Shown here: piece by piece, positions 48,185-59,554 of the stretch
Numbering within the stretch: the first letter of the stretch is position 1
Layout of the letters: the number at the start of each line of letters is the position of its first letter
Origin: Euborellia annulipes
Lineage: Eukaryota > Arthropoda > Insecta > Dermaptera > Anisolabididae
Direction: 5' to 3'
NCBI GenBank assembly: GCA_023213315.1
Contig: JAKCPI010006279.1
Coordinates: forward strand, 62,001-126,000
DNA length: 64,000 bases
The notes under the pieces: generated by a model
The model's input: only the letters and a program-made list of their open reading frames with translations
Told to the model about the DNA's origin: nothing
Database searches by the model: none
Position numbers and translations under genes: made by a program

Positions 48185-48323
48185 CATCGGTGTAACTAGG
48201 GGTGTCCCGGCCCCGCCAGAAAGCTTCCTGCCCCCAAGAAAAATTGAGAAAATATGGGGCTTCCCAGGCCCACAGGATAGCTGGTCGCATGCCCCCCAGC
48301 CAAATTCTATAGTTACGCCCATG
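48185..48323. mobile_element. 139-bp hAT MITE
   Basis: The ends are CATCGGTGTAACTAG and, in reverse complement, CATGGGCGTAACTATAG, with an exact duplication CCCTCATC (48177-48184, 48324-48331). Confidence 0.85.
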
Positions 48324-49399
48324 CCCTCATCCCAGAGTAAATCAATATTATACCTCCTTTTTCTATTGTTAGTTTTCATATTATAAATTACTAAAAAATA
48401 AACTACGATTAAGGCCAAATAATTTTATTTTAAGGAAAAATCTTTCTTTAAACCTTAAAAATAACACTCTTCTGCTTAGGTTTATAATCAAATTATAATT
48501 AGATGATTAGTCGTTTAAATAAAAATAAACATGAATAGGAAAATTTCCCTCTGGTGATTCTCACAAAATTCTATAAACTATTAGAGAATTTCCCCAGTTT
48601 TAAAAATTCTATCTCATCATCTTAGCTTCTTCTCAATTGTCTCATCCTTTCAAAGTTAAAACTCTCTCTGAGTGTCTGTCTGTCCATCTTAAAGCAATGA
48701 TTTTGCGAATTTTGAGCTACTTTAAATATATTAATTAGAAAGGGAAAAAATATTTTTAAAGAATGACAAATAAATTTTTAACAACAAAATTCCATTCAGT
48801 GTAGTAAAAGTGAATGCATTTGATGAAGTTTTCAATTAAAAAATAATTCATTTGTGCATTGTTTGCTAAATTAAAAAAAGAAAAAAAAAATGTAGCCTAT
48901 TTATAAAAAAAAATGCAACAAAATTCTGGAATAAATAAAATAGCATGTTCGTTTATTTAAATATAATAAATGTCAATTACTTTTTTAATATCCGCTAATT
49001 TTTTTTATCATCTAGTTTATTATTGCGTGTGAAATGCAAACGTGTCATCAATATCAACGAGTTTTTTCTCAGATTTTTTTTTTTTTTTTTTTGTTAAGTT
49101 ATTTTTAAAGTGATTGCATTTATACAACTTGGAAATGATTTTATAATTATCTGAAGACATTTGTGGTCCCAGGATCTAATTCTCCCGAGACCGTCTAATG
49201 AGCGAATTTTTATTTTTTTTTGCCGCTTGATAGAAAATGAAAGGATCGTCAAAGAATCCTGGCCATGCCAATTTCCTTTTTAAAGGTTATATTCTATTAT
49301 ATACCATTTGAAAAAGGATTTTACCGACTGTATGGTTTAACATATATCAGGCTTCTCCCCCCTAATAGGAATACTATGATAGATTTAAAAATAATAAAG

Positions 49400-49445
49400 A
49401 AAAAAAACTCAATATTTTATTCCCTCCCCCTGGATACGCCAATGA
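49400..49445. mobile_element. Single hAT-like MITE end
   Basis: CCTGGATACGCCAATG has the form of a right terminus (reverse complement CATTGGCGTATCCAGG). No matching left end was found. Confidence 0.3.
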
Positions 49446-49686
49446 ACCCATTTTTTTAACATAATAAATCAAATTCTGAAAGTATCAAATCATGAATTCC
49501 TAAAAACAAATTATGAGATGATACTACTCGTATATTATTTTTTAAAATAAATACAAGCGTCAACGTATCATTTATCATTTTCAAGGTTTAAATTTTTTTT
49601 TTTTAGTGATTATAACAAGAAAAGAATTCGAAATAGAGAAAATAAAATATAAAAGGAAGAGATCTGTTATCGGTACTTGTTTTTAG

Positions 49687-49808
49687 CCTTTGTTAGAATT
49701 TTTATCTGGACATCTTGGAATGGCCAGACGAATAGCAGAGCGTATCAGGAGCTGGCCGGAGCCGCGCCTGATAGCCCAAGCGCGAAAGAGCGCAGGGGCA
49801 GCCAATAA
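49687..49808 (+). CDS. Candidate terminal exon on the plus strand
   Basis: A pyrimidine-rich acceptor (TTGTTTTTAG) ends at 49686. The following frame is open for 39 codons to TAA at 49806-49808, and that stop overlaps an AATAAA polyadenylation-like signal. The peptide contains FVRIFIWTSWNGQ and then a hydrophilic tail of Ala, Ser, Lys and Arg ending RRGSQ, like a cytoplasmic C-terminus. The block is clearly GC-richer than its surroundings. Other frames are also open over this island, including a longer one that begins at a TTG, so the reading frame is uncertain. No matching upstream donor was found in the window. It could instead be a repeat fragment. Confidence 0.3.
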
Positions 49809-50209
49809 AACATTAGGGATGCTTATCCGTATTTGCAGAGATGTCTCGAGTGAGGTTAATGTCTTATCAATAATAGACCAAGTGCCCTTAAAGCAGAGAT
49901 CAGGGTCAATGGCTTGTTACATGCCCAGAGTAGAAAATGTTACCAATTAAATAAGAATGGAATCTAAAGAACTTTAAAAAGTACGTAAAGTATGGTAAAA
50001 ATCCGTTTTTAAACTATACTTAAAAACCTTAATCTACTCTTCAAATGAATGAGAAAAAAGGTCATACAAAACTAGGGTCCGACCGAATCAAGATTTTAAA
50101 TCGAAACCGAAAATTCGGTTGATTCCTATAGAAAACCTTTAGGCGAAACATATTACGAAATAAAAGAATTTGAATTTCGGTTTAAGGCGGAATAAGAGCG
50201 AAGTGGTTA

Positions 50210-50800
50210 CGCATGTTTTTCCCGATAAGATGGCGTAGTGTGTCATAAAAAGTATGCCCAAATATCAAGTAATTCAAAAATTTGCCAAGAGATGTCAGAA
50301 TGGTAGCTAATAATATTTAATGCATTTGGTTGATTTTCATTGATCTTTTAACAATAAATACTTTATAAATGTTATTATATATTATGTATCTTTTATAAAA
50401 GCATAAAAATATATAAATATAGGTTAATACTATATCGGCTGTTAGACTAGCCTGTCATCTATTGCAAGAATGCTGAACTAATTTGACAGTTTAATTTTAA
50501 ATAAATCATCTAAGCTTATTTTAAAAATTTCTTAATTAATATGTGATTAATAATAACAATAAATTCATTTTTAAATTTAAAAAAAATTAAAGATTATTGG
50601 GACAGATTGTTTTTTTGTTTTTGCTTGATAACAAAAAAAATTAATTACGATATTTTTTAATAAGTCATTAAAAAAATTATAGCTCGATGTCCCAATAATC
50701 TCTTATGAATTTAATTCATTTAAAAAAAAACCGCATTGAAAAATTCCTTATAATAGTCTAGTTGTTTTTAAAGTACGTTTAGACGTCGCTTCTGAACCCC
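50210..50800 (-). repeat. Dispersed repeat R3, reverse copy
   Basis: Reverse complement of 23881-24455, from CATGTTTTTCCCGATAAGAT to TAAAGTACGTTTAGACGTC. It abuts a Penelope-like fragment at 50806. Confidence 0.7.
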
Positions 50801-50833
50801 TTTAACTATGGTTTATTTGTAAAATTTACAACG

Positions 50834-50864
50834 TTTCGGCCACTAATTCTGTGGCCTTCTTCAG
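50834..50864 (-). ncRNA. Hammerhead-ribozyme-like core, best stem II
   Basis: On the minus strand CTGAAGA, a perfect 6-bp stem II (GGCCAC...GTGGCC) and GAAAC are followed by GTTGTA, where a two-base stem III and a GUA cleavage triplet could be drawn. AT-rich flanks could pair as stem I. Confidence 0.5.
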
Positions 50865-51949
50865 GTACGGTACAGAACGTAGTAAATTTTTCAAATAAAC
50901 CACAGTTAAACCAAAAATCAAATTCTTTTACTAATGATAACAACTGTGAAAGCCTAAACTCCCCATTACAAAGATTTAAAAAAAGATCTCAAGGCTGTCC
51001 TAGTCAAAATATTTTTCATTTCGATTCGGAATTTTTACATACCGTATGAACAAAATACAATTTTATATAATCTCTATTAATATGACAAAACAACAAAAGA
51101 ATGTTCTCTAAATTTGTATCTCAAATAACTAACAAGACATTTTCGATGAAGTATTTTAAAAAGATATTTTCTTAATAGAATTTAAATAATAGGCCTAAAT
51201 AAATAAATTAGAAAATAAAAATAAATTGCTTTAAAAAATAATGGTAAAATAGATTTATGACAAACAGACATACACAGACCAGAGCAAGCTTTCTGATTCG
51301 CTAAAACTGGCACGAACTTCACACGCTATCTCTTGGCAATAACATGCGAACTGCTTTAGCTTCTTATTCATAAATCTATTTTTGCTCATTTTTCTCCTAT
51401 AAAGTTGACAAGCAATCGATATACGTAACAATGATTCATTCCCGTTTAACACGTCTCCCAACAAAAAAGGAAAGAATGGTATCTGGTACTATTTGTTCTT
51501 TTTGAATAGATTCCAGTAGAGGGGAGATCGACAAAGAAAAGCCTTCATCTTGTTTTAGGGGTCTTGAAAAAAATCACATCGTGAATCATGTCATTCTTAT
51601 TTTAAACAAAAAATTATCTTCGGCAGGCATTGAAACCAAAAAACGTATTGATAATATATAGCCTAGGTGAGTGACAATTTTTTTTTTTTGTTAAATTTTC
51701 TTGAAAATTGTCTGCCATGATTTTTTTTTATTTATTACGCCCTTCCAGCCACCAACCCTTGGGTTGCTCTTCTCTTATTCTCAAATATTATTCTCCTACT
51801 AGCTACTAATTGTAGAGTAAAATAATTATAATTTTTAAATGAAAGTGAAAATTTTATTTAATTTAATATTTTTTTTTTTATTTAAAAAATTATGTTGAAA
51901 GTTTTTGATGAGTGAACTCGAACTCTTTTTAATTACAAATCATTCATTC

Positions 51950-52030
51950 ATTCATTTTCCGAGATGATTTCCTCCGCTTTAGGCTGTGCGGGTTGCCGCT
52001 CTACAGGCGACTCCATACAGCTGTCACATT
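51950..52030. other. GC-richer patch, repeat-like with a minus-strand open frame
   Basis: The minus strand reads VECDSCMESPVERQPAQPKA up to a TGA. However, part of it (CTCTACAGGCG) recurs at 36.9 and 44.76 kb, so I favour a repeat. Confidence 0.25.
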
Positions 52031-52221
52031 CAACGTGAAAGAAATTAACTTTCGATTGTGTTTTGTCTTGAAATCATAATTACCATTCAAAATTATATAA
52101 ATATTTTAGTGATTATATTTTATTTTTAAAAGGGGTCTTTAATCTAGGAAAAAATTTAATGATTTAAATATTCGTCTCTTTTAGACTATCTCCATTTTTC
52201 AATATTTTTGTTTCTTAGGGA

Positions 52222-52322
52222 TTAATTAAGTGAATTGCCTGGGGTCTGAACCCACACCTCTTGACTTTAAAAGCAATCAATATTGAAATATGTCAACAAC
52301 TCTAACCTCTAGACAACGAGGG
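52222..52322 (-). mobile_element. tRNA-like SINE head, reverse orientation
   Basis: On the minus strand TCGTTGTCTAGAGGTTAGAG (box A-like) and GTGTGGGTTCAGACCCCAGG (box B-like). Confidence 0.5.
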
Positions 52323-52483
52323 GGAGGGGGACCCTATAAAATTTGAATGGTACACTCACTACAGGCATTTGTGTCAGACTTGTGGTTACTCTAGTGGTAA
52401 CTTTCATGGGAATAATACTAAGGTGGGTTCCAATTTCCTTCCTCAGGAGGAGGCATCTCACAAATAATATTTTGCCATGGGGT

Positions 52484-52615
52484 GGATTTGAACTCGAGTT
52501 GTTTCCCAAGTCAGGATATATAGTAAGCTTAACTGCTAAGGAGGCTGATCGCGGCCGCCTCCACGCATTTATTATTATTATAGGATTTTTCGTCTTCTAA
52601 GACCCCGTGCCTATT
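52484..52615 (-). mobile_element. tRNA-derived SINE, reverse orientation
   Basis: On the minus strand GGCCGCGATCAGCCTCCTTA and CTCGAGTTCAAATCCACC are tRNA-like boxes. The neighbouring CTTCTAAGACCCCGTGCC is on the tail side. Confidence 0.5.
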
Positions 52616-52652
52616 TCCTCTGAAACCAAGAGAAGAGTTCTCTACCTCTGCG

Positions 52653-52918
52653 CAGCGGCGTAACTAGCCTTTGAGGGCGGAGGGGGCGAAGATCAACTGG
52701 GGCGCCGTTTTTCGTTGACCTTTTTTTTTTAGTATTCGAATCTCGTTCTATCTTTTTTTTGTAATTTTTCTCCGGATTTGTGATATAAAATGATTTTATT
52801 ATGAAATTTCAAAAAAAAAATATTCGGAGATTTTGGGAAAAAGCCGAAAATCCGGAGGCGCGTGGGGCGCCAGAGGAGCGAGCGCCCCCTTCGGGCGGGC
52901 CACCTGGATACGCTACTG
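52653..52918. mobile_element. hAT-type MITE
   Basis: The ends are CAGCGGCGTAACTAG and, in reverse complement, CAGTAGCGTATCCAG, with an exact duplication CCTCTGCG (52645-52652, 52919-52926). GC-rich subterminal regions contain GGGGCGCC on both sides. Confidence 0.88.
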
Positions 52919-53036
52919 CCTCTGCGCTATGAGTTGAAATTAATTTACTATTATCATTGCGATAAAATTCTTAAAATATTCCTACAAGCATTTAATTATG
53001 TCTCAAATAAATGTAATAAATACACTTAAAATAATT

Positions 53037-53075
53037 TTCGTCTAAATGGTGTCAGTGGCCGAAAATGACAAAAAT
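53037..53075 (+). mobile_element. SINE tail fragment
   Basis: CTAAATGGTGTCAGTGGCCG followed by AAAATGACAAAA, the shared SINE tail. Confidence 0.35.
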
Positions 53076-54640
53076 TTTATAAAAATTAATTTAAAAAACT
53101 GACAAATATATTTTGTATTCAGTTGGAAATGAAAAGAAAATTTGTTCATGTATTAGGCTATATATAAATATACATATATAGCCTTATTATTATTCAAATA
53201 GCACCAAAGTGCTTCGAGTAATTGGCAAAGGACCAATGAAAGTTAAAATTTTGTTTGACATTCCAGAAACGATTAGAAACAAATGCATTAATATATCTTA
53301 TATATAGGCCCACACTTATAAAAATTAAAATTTGACAGATGCAAGTTTATTTGCGGAGGGAGGGGGGAGGCTATTATAAAGTTCACCGAGGTCATTTAGG
53401 GGTTTATTGACTGTATATTTATTAAATTATTTGTATCGATGGCACCTGGAGGACGCTTTTTTTCTTTTTTTTTAGATCACCCATCCGAGGTTGTGCCGTG
53501 CTTGGCGGTGCTTCACTGCAACGATCTTAATAGCTGTTCCTCTACTCTGTTGCCTCTATCCTCTGAAAATAATTACTTTAAAAAAGTTTTTGTTGATAAT
53601 AAATCTCAAAATAAACAGAGCATTTTTTTTTATTTGGATTTATTTATGCCAATTTCGGCGTTTCTAACGGGATCAGTTTAGTAATCTGAAATTAACTCGA
53701 ATAAGTTTGAAACAAGGCGAGGTGATAAATTATCTTTATTATACGTTCAATTCAACGATTGCTTAAAAAAAATATATATATTGGGAAGCGCCATCATAAA
53801 GTATTAATACGATAGTTCGAATTTTTTTAACTACGCTTTTTACTCTTTCGAACCGGTAAAATTAGAAGAATTATTTCGCCGGCAAGGCAAAAAAAAAAAT
53901 TGTTATCGAGATCATTAAAATATTATCTTGAAAAACTGTATAATTAAACCGTATTTTTAATTATTGGCTATAATTTTCGATATATTTAGTTATTATATTG
54001 AGTGTAAAAATTTCATTTCGCAAATTTTTTGCGTCATAAGAATTCCAGAAAAGCAAAAAAAAAAATCTTTAAGTGTAGTTTTTTATTTTGCTTATATTTC
54101 TGGGATGTAACTTGGAAAATTTATAGTAATATAAGAAGATATTAACAGAAGTGATGAGCTTTCATTAATAAGAACGGGAAATTTTTCAACCTAGTTGTCT
54201 AATAATTTTTTATAACAAAAGGGGAAGTACCTTTAAATATTTCAGTTTATCTTCTAACAAATGTATTTATTTATATAAAAAAAAATGATAGTATTTATTA
54301 ATTGACTTTTATATAACCTTTTGAAAGTATGCATGATGAATGAATTTGGAATGTTCTCTTTATGAAATTTGAATGGATCCTGAACAACATCACATGTCCT
54401 TCGATTGCATAAAACGTTGCTTCCTATTATTTTTTTTTTTCAATTGGTTATTATGAGTTTCAAAAAAAAAAAAAAAAAATGTACGATAAACAAGTTATGT
54501 GTTAATAGTTGGAAAAATATTTAAAATAGTAAAAAATTAAAAATATTTAATTAAAATCAAATTTTATAAGCTCTCTCTATCGTTGAAAGTTTAGCGTGCT
54601 AATAAATTTATACAGTAATTTTATCACAGATGAAATAAAT
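53076..54640. other. No gene seen
   Basis: AT-rich with short homopolymers; the ORF at 53439-53681 has no recognisable motif or splice context. Confidence 0.45.
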
Positions 54641-54739
54641 ATTAATCTCTGGTGAGAAGTGACTGTAGACTTTGAATTGGGTATAGGAGAATTTGCAGCC
54701 AAGATAATAAAAACTTTATTTAATTATTAACCATCGACG

Positions 54740-54768
54740 TTTCGGTAGCAAATCACGACCTTCTTCGG
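54740..54768 (-). ncRNA. Hammerhead-like core, left arm
   Basis: The minus strand reads CCGAAGAAGGTCGTG...CTACCGAAAC. The first core base pair position has C for the U of CUGANGA, so it is probably inactive. Confidence 0.35.
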
Positions 54769-55028
54769 GACCTGTGGTCAGAATATTTATTTTCAGAAAC
54801 AAATTGTATAATATTTATAAACAATGATATAATTTTTGTATAATATTTATATTATATAACATGATACAATTACAATGATAAATGAATATAATACTGTTAA
54901 CATTGTATTCTAACAATTAATCGTAAGTACTTTCATCATATTGTTAAATAATATAAATATTATTAAAAAATTATATATTGTTTATAAATATTATACGATT
55001 TGTTTCTGAAAATAAATATTCTAAGGTC

Positions 55029-55057
55029 CTGAGGAAGGTCGTGATTTGTGACCGAAA
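55029..55057 (+). ncRNA. Hammerhead-like core, right arm, intact motif
   Basis: CTGAGGA (fits CUGANGA), stem II GGTC...GACC, then GAAAC. The following GTCGACGGTT could give a two-base stem III with a GUU cleavage triplet. Confidence 0.45.
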
Positions 55058-55603
55058 CGTCGACGGTTAATAATTAAATAAAATTTTTTTATTTAATTCC
55101 TTGGCTGCAAAGTCTCCTATACCCAATTAATCTCTGAGTTGAACATGTTTATATATTATTTATTAATTATATTTAGAGAAAAAAAAATCTAGTACAGAAA
55201 ATTAGTATTAATTAAGTAAAGTCTCTTCCCGCGAAATCTCTCTTTTCAATCTCTCCTTGAGAAGGATTATTTATTTTTCATATTTAGCTCAAGGAGAGTT
55301 TATATACAGGAATATTTATATATATTTTTTAAATGTAAATAATACACAAATTAAGAGCCATTTAATTGTGTTTAAATAATTAAGAATAATTATTTAATTG
55401 ACGGCGCCCTTGGCCGTGAGCGAGGAAAATAATGTTTTTATACCATGCCAAGCAAGTTGCCCACTTAACTAGCACTTGGTTTTTTTAAAAATGAAATAAT
55501 TTTTGAAACAAATTAAATTCGCTTTAATTTGACTAGATATAATGGAGAAACTTCGAAATTATATCGTTTAAATATAATTTTTCAAATTTTATAACATTAT
55601 AGG

Positions 55604-56712
55604 CAGGGATGGGCGTTAATCAGTTACATGTATTTGAAATACAAGATACCAAATACAATATTAATTGGTATTTTGTATCTCGTTACAGCATAGGCAAAAT
55701 AATTGCTATCTTGTATTTCGTTACATTTTTTAGTAATTGGTATCTGAAATTCGAGATACCAAATACTTTTTTTTTTTAATTTGCCGCAGTATAAGAATCT
55801 TGCAGAGGGAGCTGAAATCGTTTTAATTTATTTAATATTACTGTATGTATGTAATCGTCGTGTGGGTTCTCTGCTCTGAATCTTAGTAAAAACCAGTAAA
55901 GAGAAGTCAATCAAAACGCCAAATTTTCACTCTTCGTTAAAAAACTTTTTTGCTTTCTTCTTTCAACCAGCTCTGAACGACTAAATCTTTGTTCTTCTGC
56001 CCCAGTTGAAAGATTGTTTTCATTTGCGGGTTTATTCATTCTCCATCAAGGTCCAGATTATCCGACAAAACTTTTGAAAACTTGGTTTTTTCAAACCTTT
56101 TTCATATTTTTATAAATAAATTTTTTTAGTGTCATGAATAATTTTATTGTTTTCGATTTTCCAAAGGCATTCTCCAATATAAGTTTAGCTGCCACTTTCC
56201 TAAACTAAATTTATTTAGGGTTCCAGATAGAGCCCTGCACGGGCCGATTTTTTTGGCCGGTCCGTGTCCGTATTTTTTTTTTGACTTCCCCTCCCGTACC
56301 CGGCCCGTAATTTTTTACCATTCTTCAGGCCCGCCCGGAATTTTTTCAAACCCGCCCATACCCGCCCGAGATTTAGTGAATGAATGAACGAATGTCTATT
56401 AAAATTAAATATACAAATTAAACACTAGGTTATTTGTTTCAAAGGTTTTATTAATTAAAAATTAACACTTAATACGTACGTACCCGTGCAGGGCTCTAGT
56501 TCCAGAATTACCCCCTGCAAAAAGTATTTTAAAATCAAGGAAAAATTTGTTTGTAATTGGTATTTTCAATGTATTTGAAATACGTAATTGGTATTTTGTA
56601 TCTCGTTACACAAACCCGTGAATAATTGGTATCTTGTATTTCGTTACAAAAATCTGAAGTAATTGGTATTTTGTATCTCGTTACTCAAAATCGAGTAACT
56701 TGCCCATCCCTG
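55604..56712. mobile_element. 1.1-kb hAT-type element containing a second hAT MITE
   Basis: The ends are CAGGGATGGGCGTTAATC and, in reverse complement, CAGGGATGGGCAAGTTAC, with an exact duplication ATTATAGG (55596-55603, 56713-56720). ATTGGTATTTTGTATCTCG is repeated several times near both ends. No transposase frame is seen. Confidence 0.88.
56228..56498. mobile_element. Nested hAT MITE
   Basis: The ends are TAGAGCCCTGCACGGGCC and, in reverse complement, TAGAGCCCTGCACGGG, with an exact duplication GTTCCAGA (56220-56227, 56499-56506). It interrupts the 55604-56712 element and so is younger. Confidence 0.9.
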
Positions 56713-57330
56713 ATTATAGGGTACATTCATTGGGTGAATAGATTATGTTTCTTTACTCTAAGGAAGATGAATTGCATCCAAAATTTTTTTTATAGTCTTA
56801 TTTGAAGATTTTTAATTATATTGAGATACTTTGCGAACTAAAATGCCACATGACTCGTCATATTGAATCAGGTAGCGAAATCAAATAAGAGAAACAAACT
56901 TGTTTATGCAGGGTGGAGCACACATGAAAATGCTGCATCCACTCACTCAGGGGAGCTAATGAGGAAAAATCCTCATTTATGTTAGGAAAATGGTGAAGTG
57001 TTGTTCAAATAATTTTTAATCAATAGACCATTTATTGAATTGTTTAAAACAATTGAATTTTTTATTCATTAATATAATTTTCGAGTTATAAATCTGTCTA
57101 ATCTGTTTCTTGTTCCTGAGTGACGTCATTGCGTAAACAAAAATGAACAATAAACCAATTAGGCACATGTAAATGAGGTTTCTCCCTTGCTAACTCACCT
57201 GAGTGAAGGGGATACAGTGTTTCAATCGACTTTGCGTAGAAGTTTTTCTCTGTGTAGTATGAAAACACTAAGGGTTTCTCTTTTGTTTTGCATTAACTAG
57301 GAGAGTTTTATGATTAATAGGCTAATATTT

Positions 57331-58024
57331 AAAAATCTGGTGTGACTGGCGCACAGCACACAACTTTCTCTTACCTTCGGTAATCGAAAGTTGTGTACTG
57401 TGCTTGTCACACCAGATTTTTTGTGTCGACATGTATTTAGTTTCCGGCAGTAGGGTACAATTGAATTCAAGATGTAAAATTTATAAGTATGGGAAAATAT
57501 TTATATTTTGATACCATGGCAACCATTTCTCCTATCTTTTCTATGGAGTACAAGAGTAAAGTGGTCTTCAGAAGATTTCAATCACAAAATGAGAATATAC
57601 ATTTTATAGAGAATCTAAAAAATAATTGATTTTTGAATTTAAAAAAAAATCGTTGGAGCAAATTTTGAGAAAATCGAAAAAAACTGAAAAAGTGCATCAG
57701 TAAAGTGCTAGTACTTTTTGGTCGATTTTGTTCAAAAGCTTCGTGTCACGTCCCATGGGGGTGCCTAACTTAAATATAAAATTTCAACTTCCTAGCTCTT
57801 TTCGTTCTTGAGATATTTTGTTCACAGACACACAGACAGACACACAGACACACACACACACACACACCCACAGACAGACCATGTCGCGAAAACCACTTTT
57901 TTGGATTCAGGGGACCTCCAAAACGTGAAGATCCATCAAAATCTAGACATCGAATTTTTGACATGAATCCGATACTTTCTCTATATATATATTACATATA
58001 TACATAGGTAAGAGAAAGTAAAAA
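57331..58024 (+). mobile_element. FB1 copy, full length
   Basis: Left hairpin AAAATCTGGTGTGACTGGC to CACACCAGATTTTTTG, complete body and right hairpin ending AGGTAAGAGAAAGTAAAA. A long CA/GACA run lies at 57829-57876. Confidence 0.85.
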
Positions 58025-58146
58025 TGCAAACATTTTTCAATAAAATGAAAAGACAATAAAGTTTCGAAGGCTAAAAATTACACTTATGGCTGCCTTACAT
58101 GTTTTCTTTTTCTTTTAACCATAACCCCCCCCCCTTCCCAATGGTT

Positions 58147-58427
58147 GAATGTAGATGTGGATATTTGGACCCTGTTATGCATTAGTGTGTCAAGCGCCAA
58201 AAAAATTAAAATTGAGTTAAGCACGGAATATTGTTTCAAATGCTATAATTAATAGTATTTTTTATGAAATATGTCCTAAAAAAATCTTATTTAATTTTAC
58301 TTGCACAATTGACAAAAAAATTATATATAATCCAATGAAAACAAAAAACTTTCATGTTAATTTTCTCAAAACTCGGTAGGTGGCGCTTGACACACTAATG
58401 CGTAACAGGCTCCATATATATCTGGAT
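58147..58427. mobile_element. TIR MITE sharing termini with 6866-10473
   Basis: The left CCTGTTATGCATTAGTGTG with TCAAGCGCCA is mirrored by TGGCGCTTGACACACTAATG with CGTAACAGG at the right; the inverted repeats are about 40 bases. Confidence 0.65.
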
Positions 58428-58429
58428 GA

Positions 58430-58730
58430 AAAATCGATAAATAAGGGAAAGAAAGAAGTGCAGCTATACTTCATTTATCAAGGCTCACTAGGTTGACGTT
58501 TCGATATTGGTTAAGATCATACTGTATTCAGAGTTTACAAGCTGTCAGTACAAATATACAATGAAATTCTTAATTATACAGTATATGAAATGAACAGTTA
58601 AGATAAGAAATATACAGTACATAGGTTTAAATAATTGGCAAAGACCGAAAAGTCAACCTAGTGGGCCTTAGTAAATGGAATATAACTAGCTGCTCTTTTT
58701 TCTTTCTCTTATTTATCTTTTATTTAAATA
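58430..58730. repeat. Inverted pair with Penelope-like end features
   Basis: AGGCTCACTAGGTTGACG (58480-58497) is mirrored by GTCAACCTAGTGGGCC (58647-58662), with further pairing out to GATAAATAAG. A GTTTCGATATTGG stretch on the left resembles the CGAAAC core region. Confidence 0.45.
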
Positions 58731-58895
58731 AATGTAGCTTTGACGAGTTGATCATTTGATTTATGAACCAGACGAATTAATCTCAATAACTCCAGTTGAC
58801 TATTTTCATTTAAGTTTAGTTGAACCAATCAACTCCAAAATAAATTTGTATCAACTTCCGATCGATATTTAAAAATTGGAAGAAGTTTTTTTTAA

Positions 58896-59042
58896 TTTCA
58901 TGAAGGTCTTTTTTGGCAACGAAGGCCATTTAGACCTCCTATTTATTTCAATTGGATTGGTAGCCAATCCAATAGAATGCAAATCCGCAACCCTTGGTGC
59001 AAATGTCCAGCACGCTAACCACTACACCAAGGCCCGAGGGCT
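58896..59042 (-). mobile_element. tRNA-derived SINE, reverse orientation, best preserved
   Basis: On the minus strand GGCCTTGGTGTAGTGGTTAG (box A) is followed by GGGTTGCGGATTTGCATTC (box B-like). The tail on the plus strand reads GGCAACGAAGGCCATTTAGA. Confidence 0.7.
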
Positions 59043-59194
59043 AATTGAAAGTTTATTTATATTTATATATTTATTTTTTTAAAAAAAAAAAACACACACT
59101 TTTTCTCACACACACATTCACACAGTCTTTTCGGAAACTTAGGTCATATAAGACTTTTGACGATAACCGTTATTTGAAAATATATGTATTTAGG

Positions 59195-59330
59195 GTCCAG
59201 GCCAAGTCATTTGGTATCCAAATGGCTTAAATAAAATCATCGGACTACTTGGGATCCGAACCCGCGACTCTTAGTATTCAAGGACAGCACGCTAACCCCT
59301 ACGCCAAGTCCGATGGTAATTGGAATTTAA
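59195..59330 (-). mobile_element. tRNA-derived SINE, reverse orientation
   Basis: On the minus strand GGACTTGGCGTAGGGGTTAG and GTCGCGGGTTCGGATCCC are clear boxes A and B. The tail lies at TGGTATCCAAATGGC. Confidence 0.65.
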
Positions 59331-59554
59331 ACATCATACTTATATATAATTGCCTTAAAAACGTGTCCGATGTGTGAAACAACCAATCAGGCCTCAGGGA
59401 TAGCGCTGATTGGCGAAATACAGAGAGGGCGGAGCCGGAGAGGCAAATTCAAATTTTTTTTAACCAGGAGAGATATCAATTTGGTTTCTTCCCTAAAGCC
59501 TTCCCTTGATAAGAATCTAAATTCGTTGTTTCAGAGTTTTTTTAAATTCGGCAG

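Larger units (their letters stand above)
54652..55125. mobile_element. Inverted-repeat insertion with a hammerhead-like core on each arm
   Basis: The left arm starts near 54679 (GGGTATAGGAGAATTTGCAG) and the right arm ends CTCCTATACCC near 55124. The arms pair over roughly 200 bases each around a short AT-rich centre. Both carry CGAAACGTCGA next to a GGTCGTGATTTG stem region. The whole insertion is flanked by the 11-bp direct repeat ATTAATCTCTG (54641-54651, 55126-55136). A head-to-head pair of Penelope-like termini is the simplest reading. Confidence 0.6.

Noticed and set aside
58896..59042. A functional tRNA gene
   Set aside because: Boxes A and B are present but no complete cloverleaf can be drawn, and a SINE tail follows.
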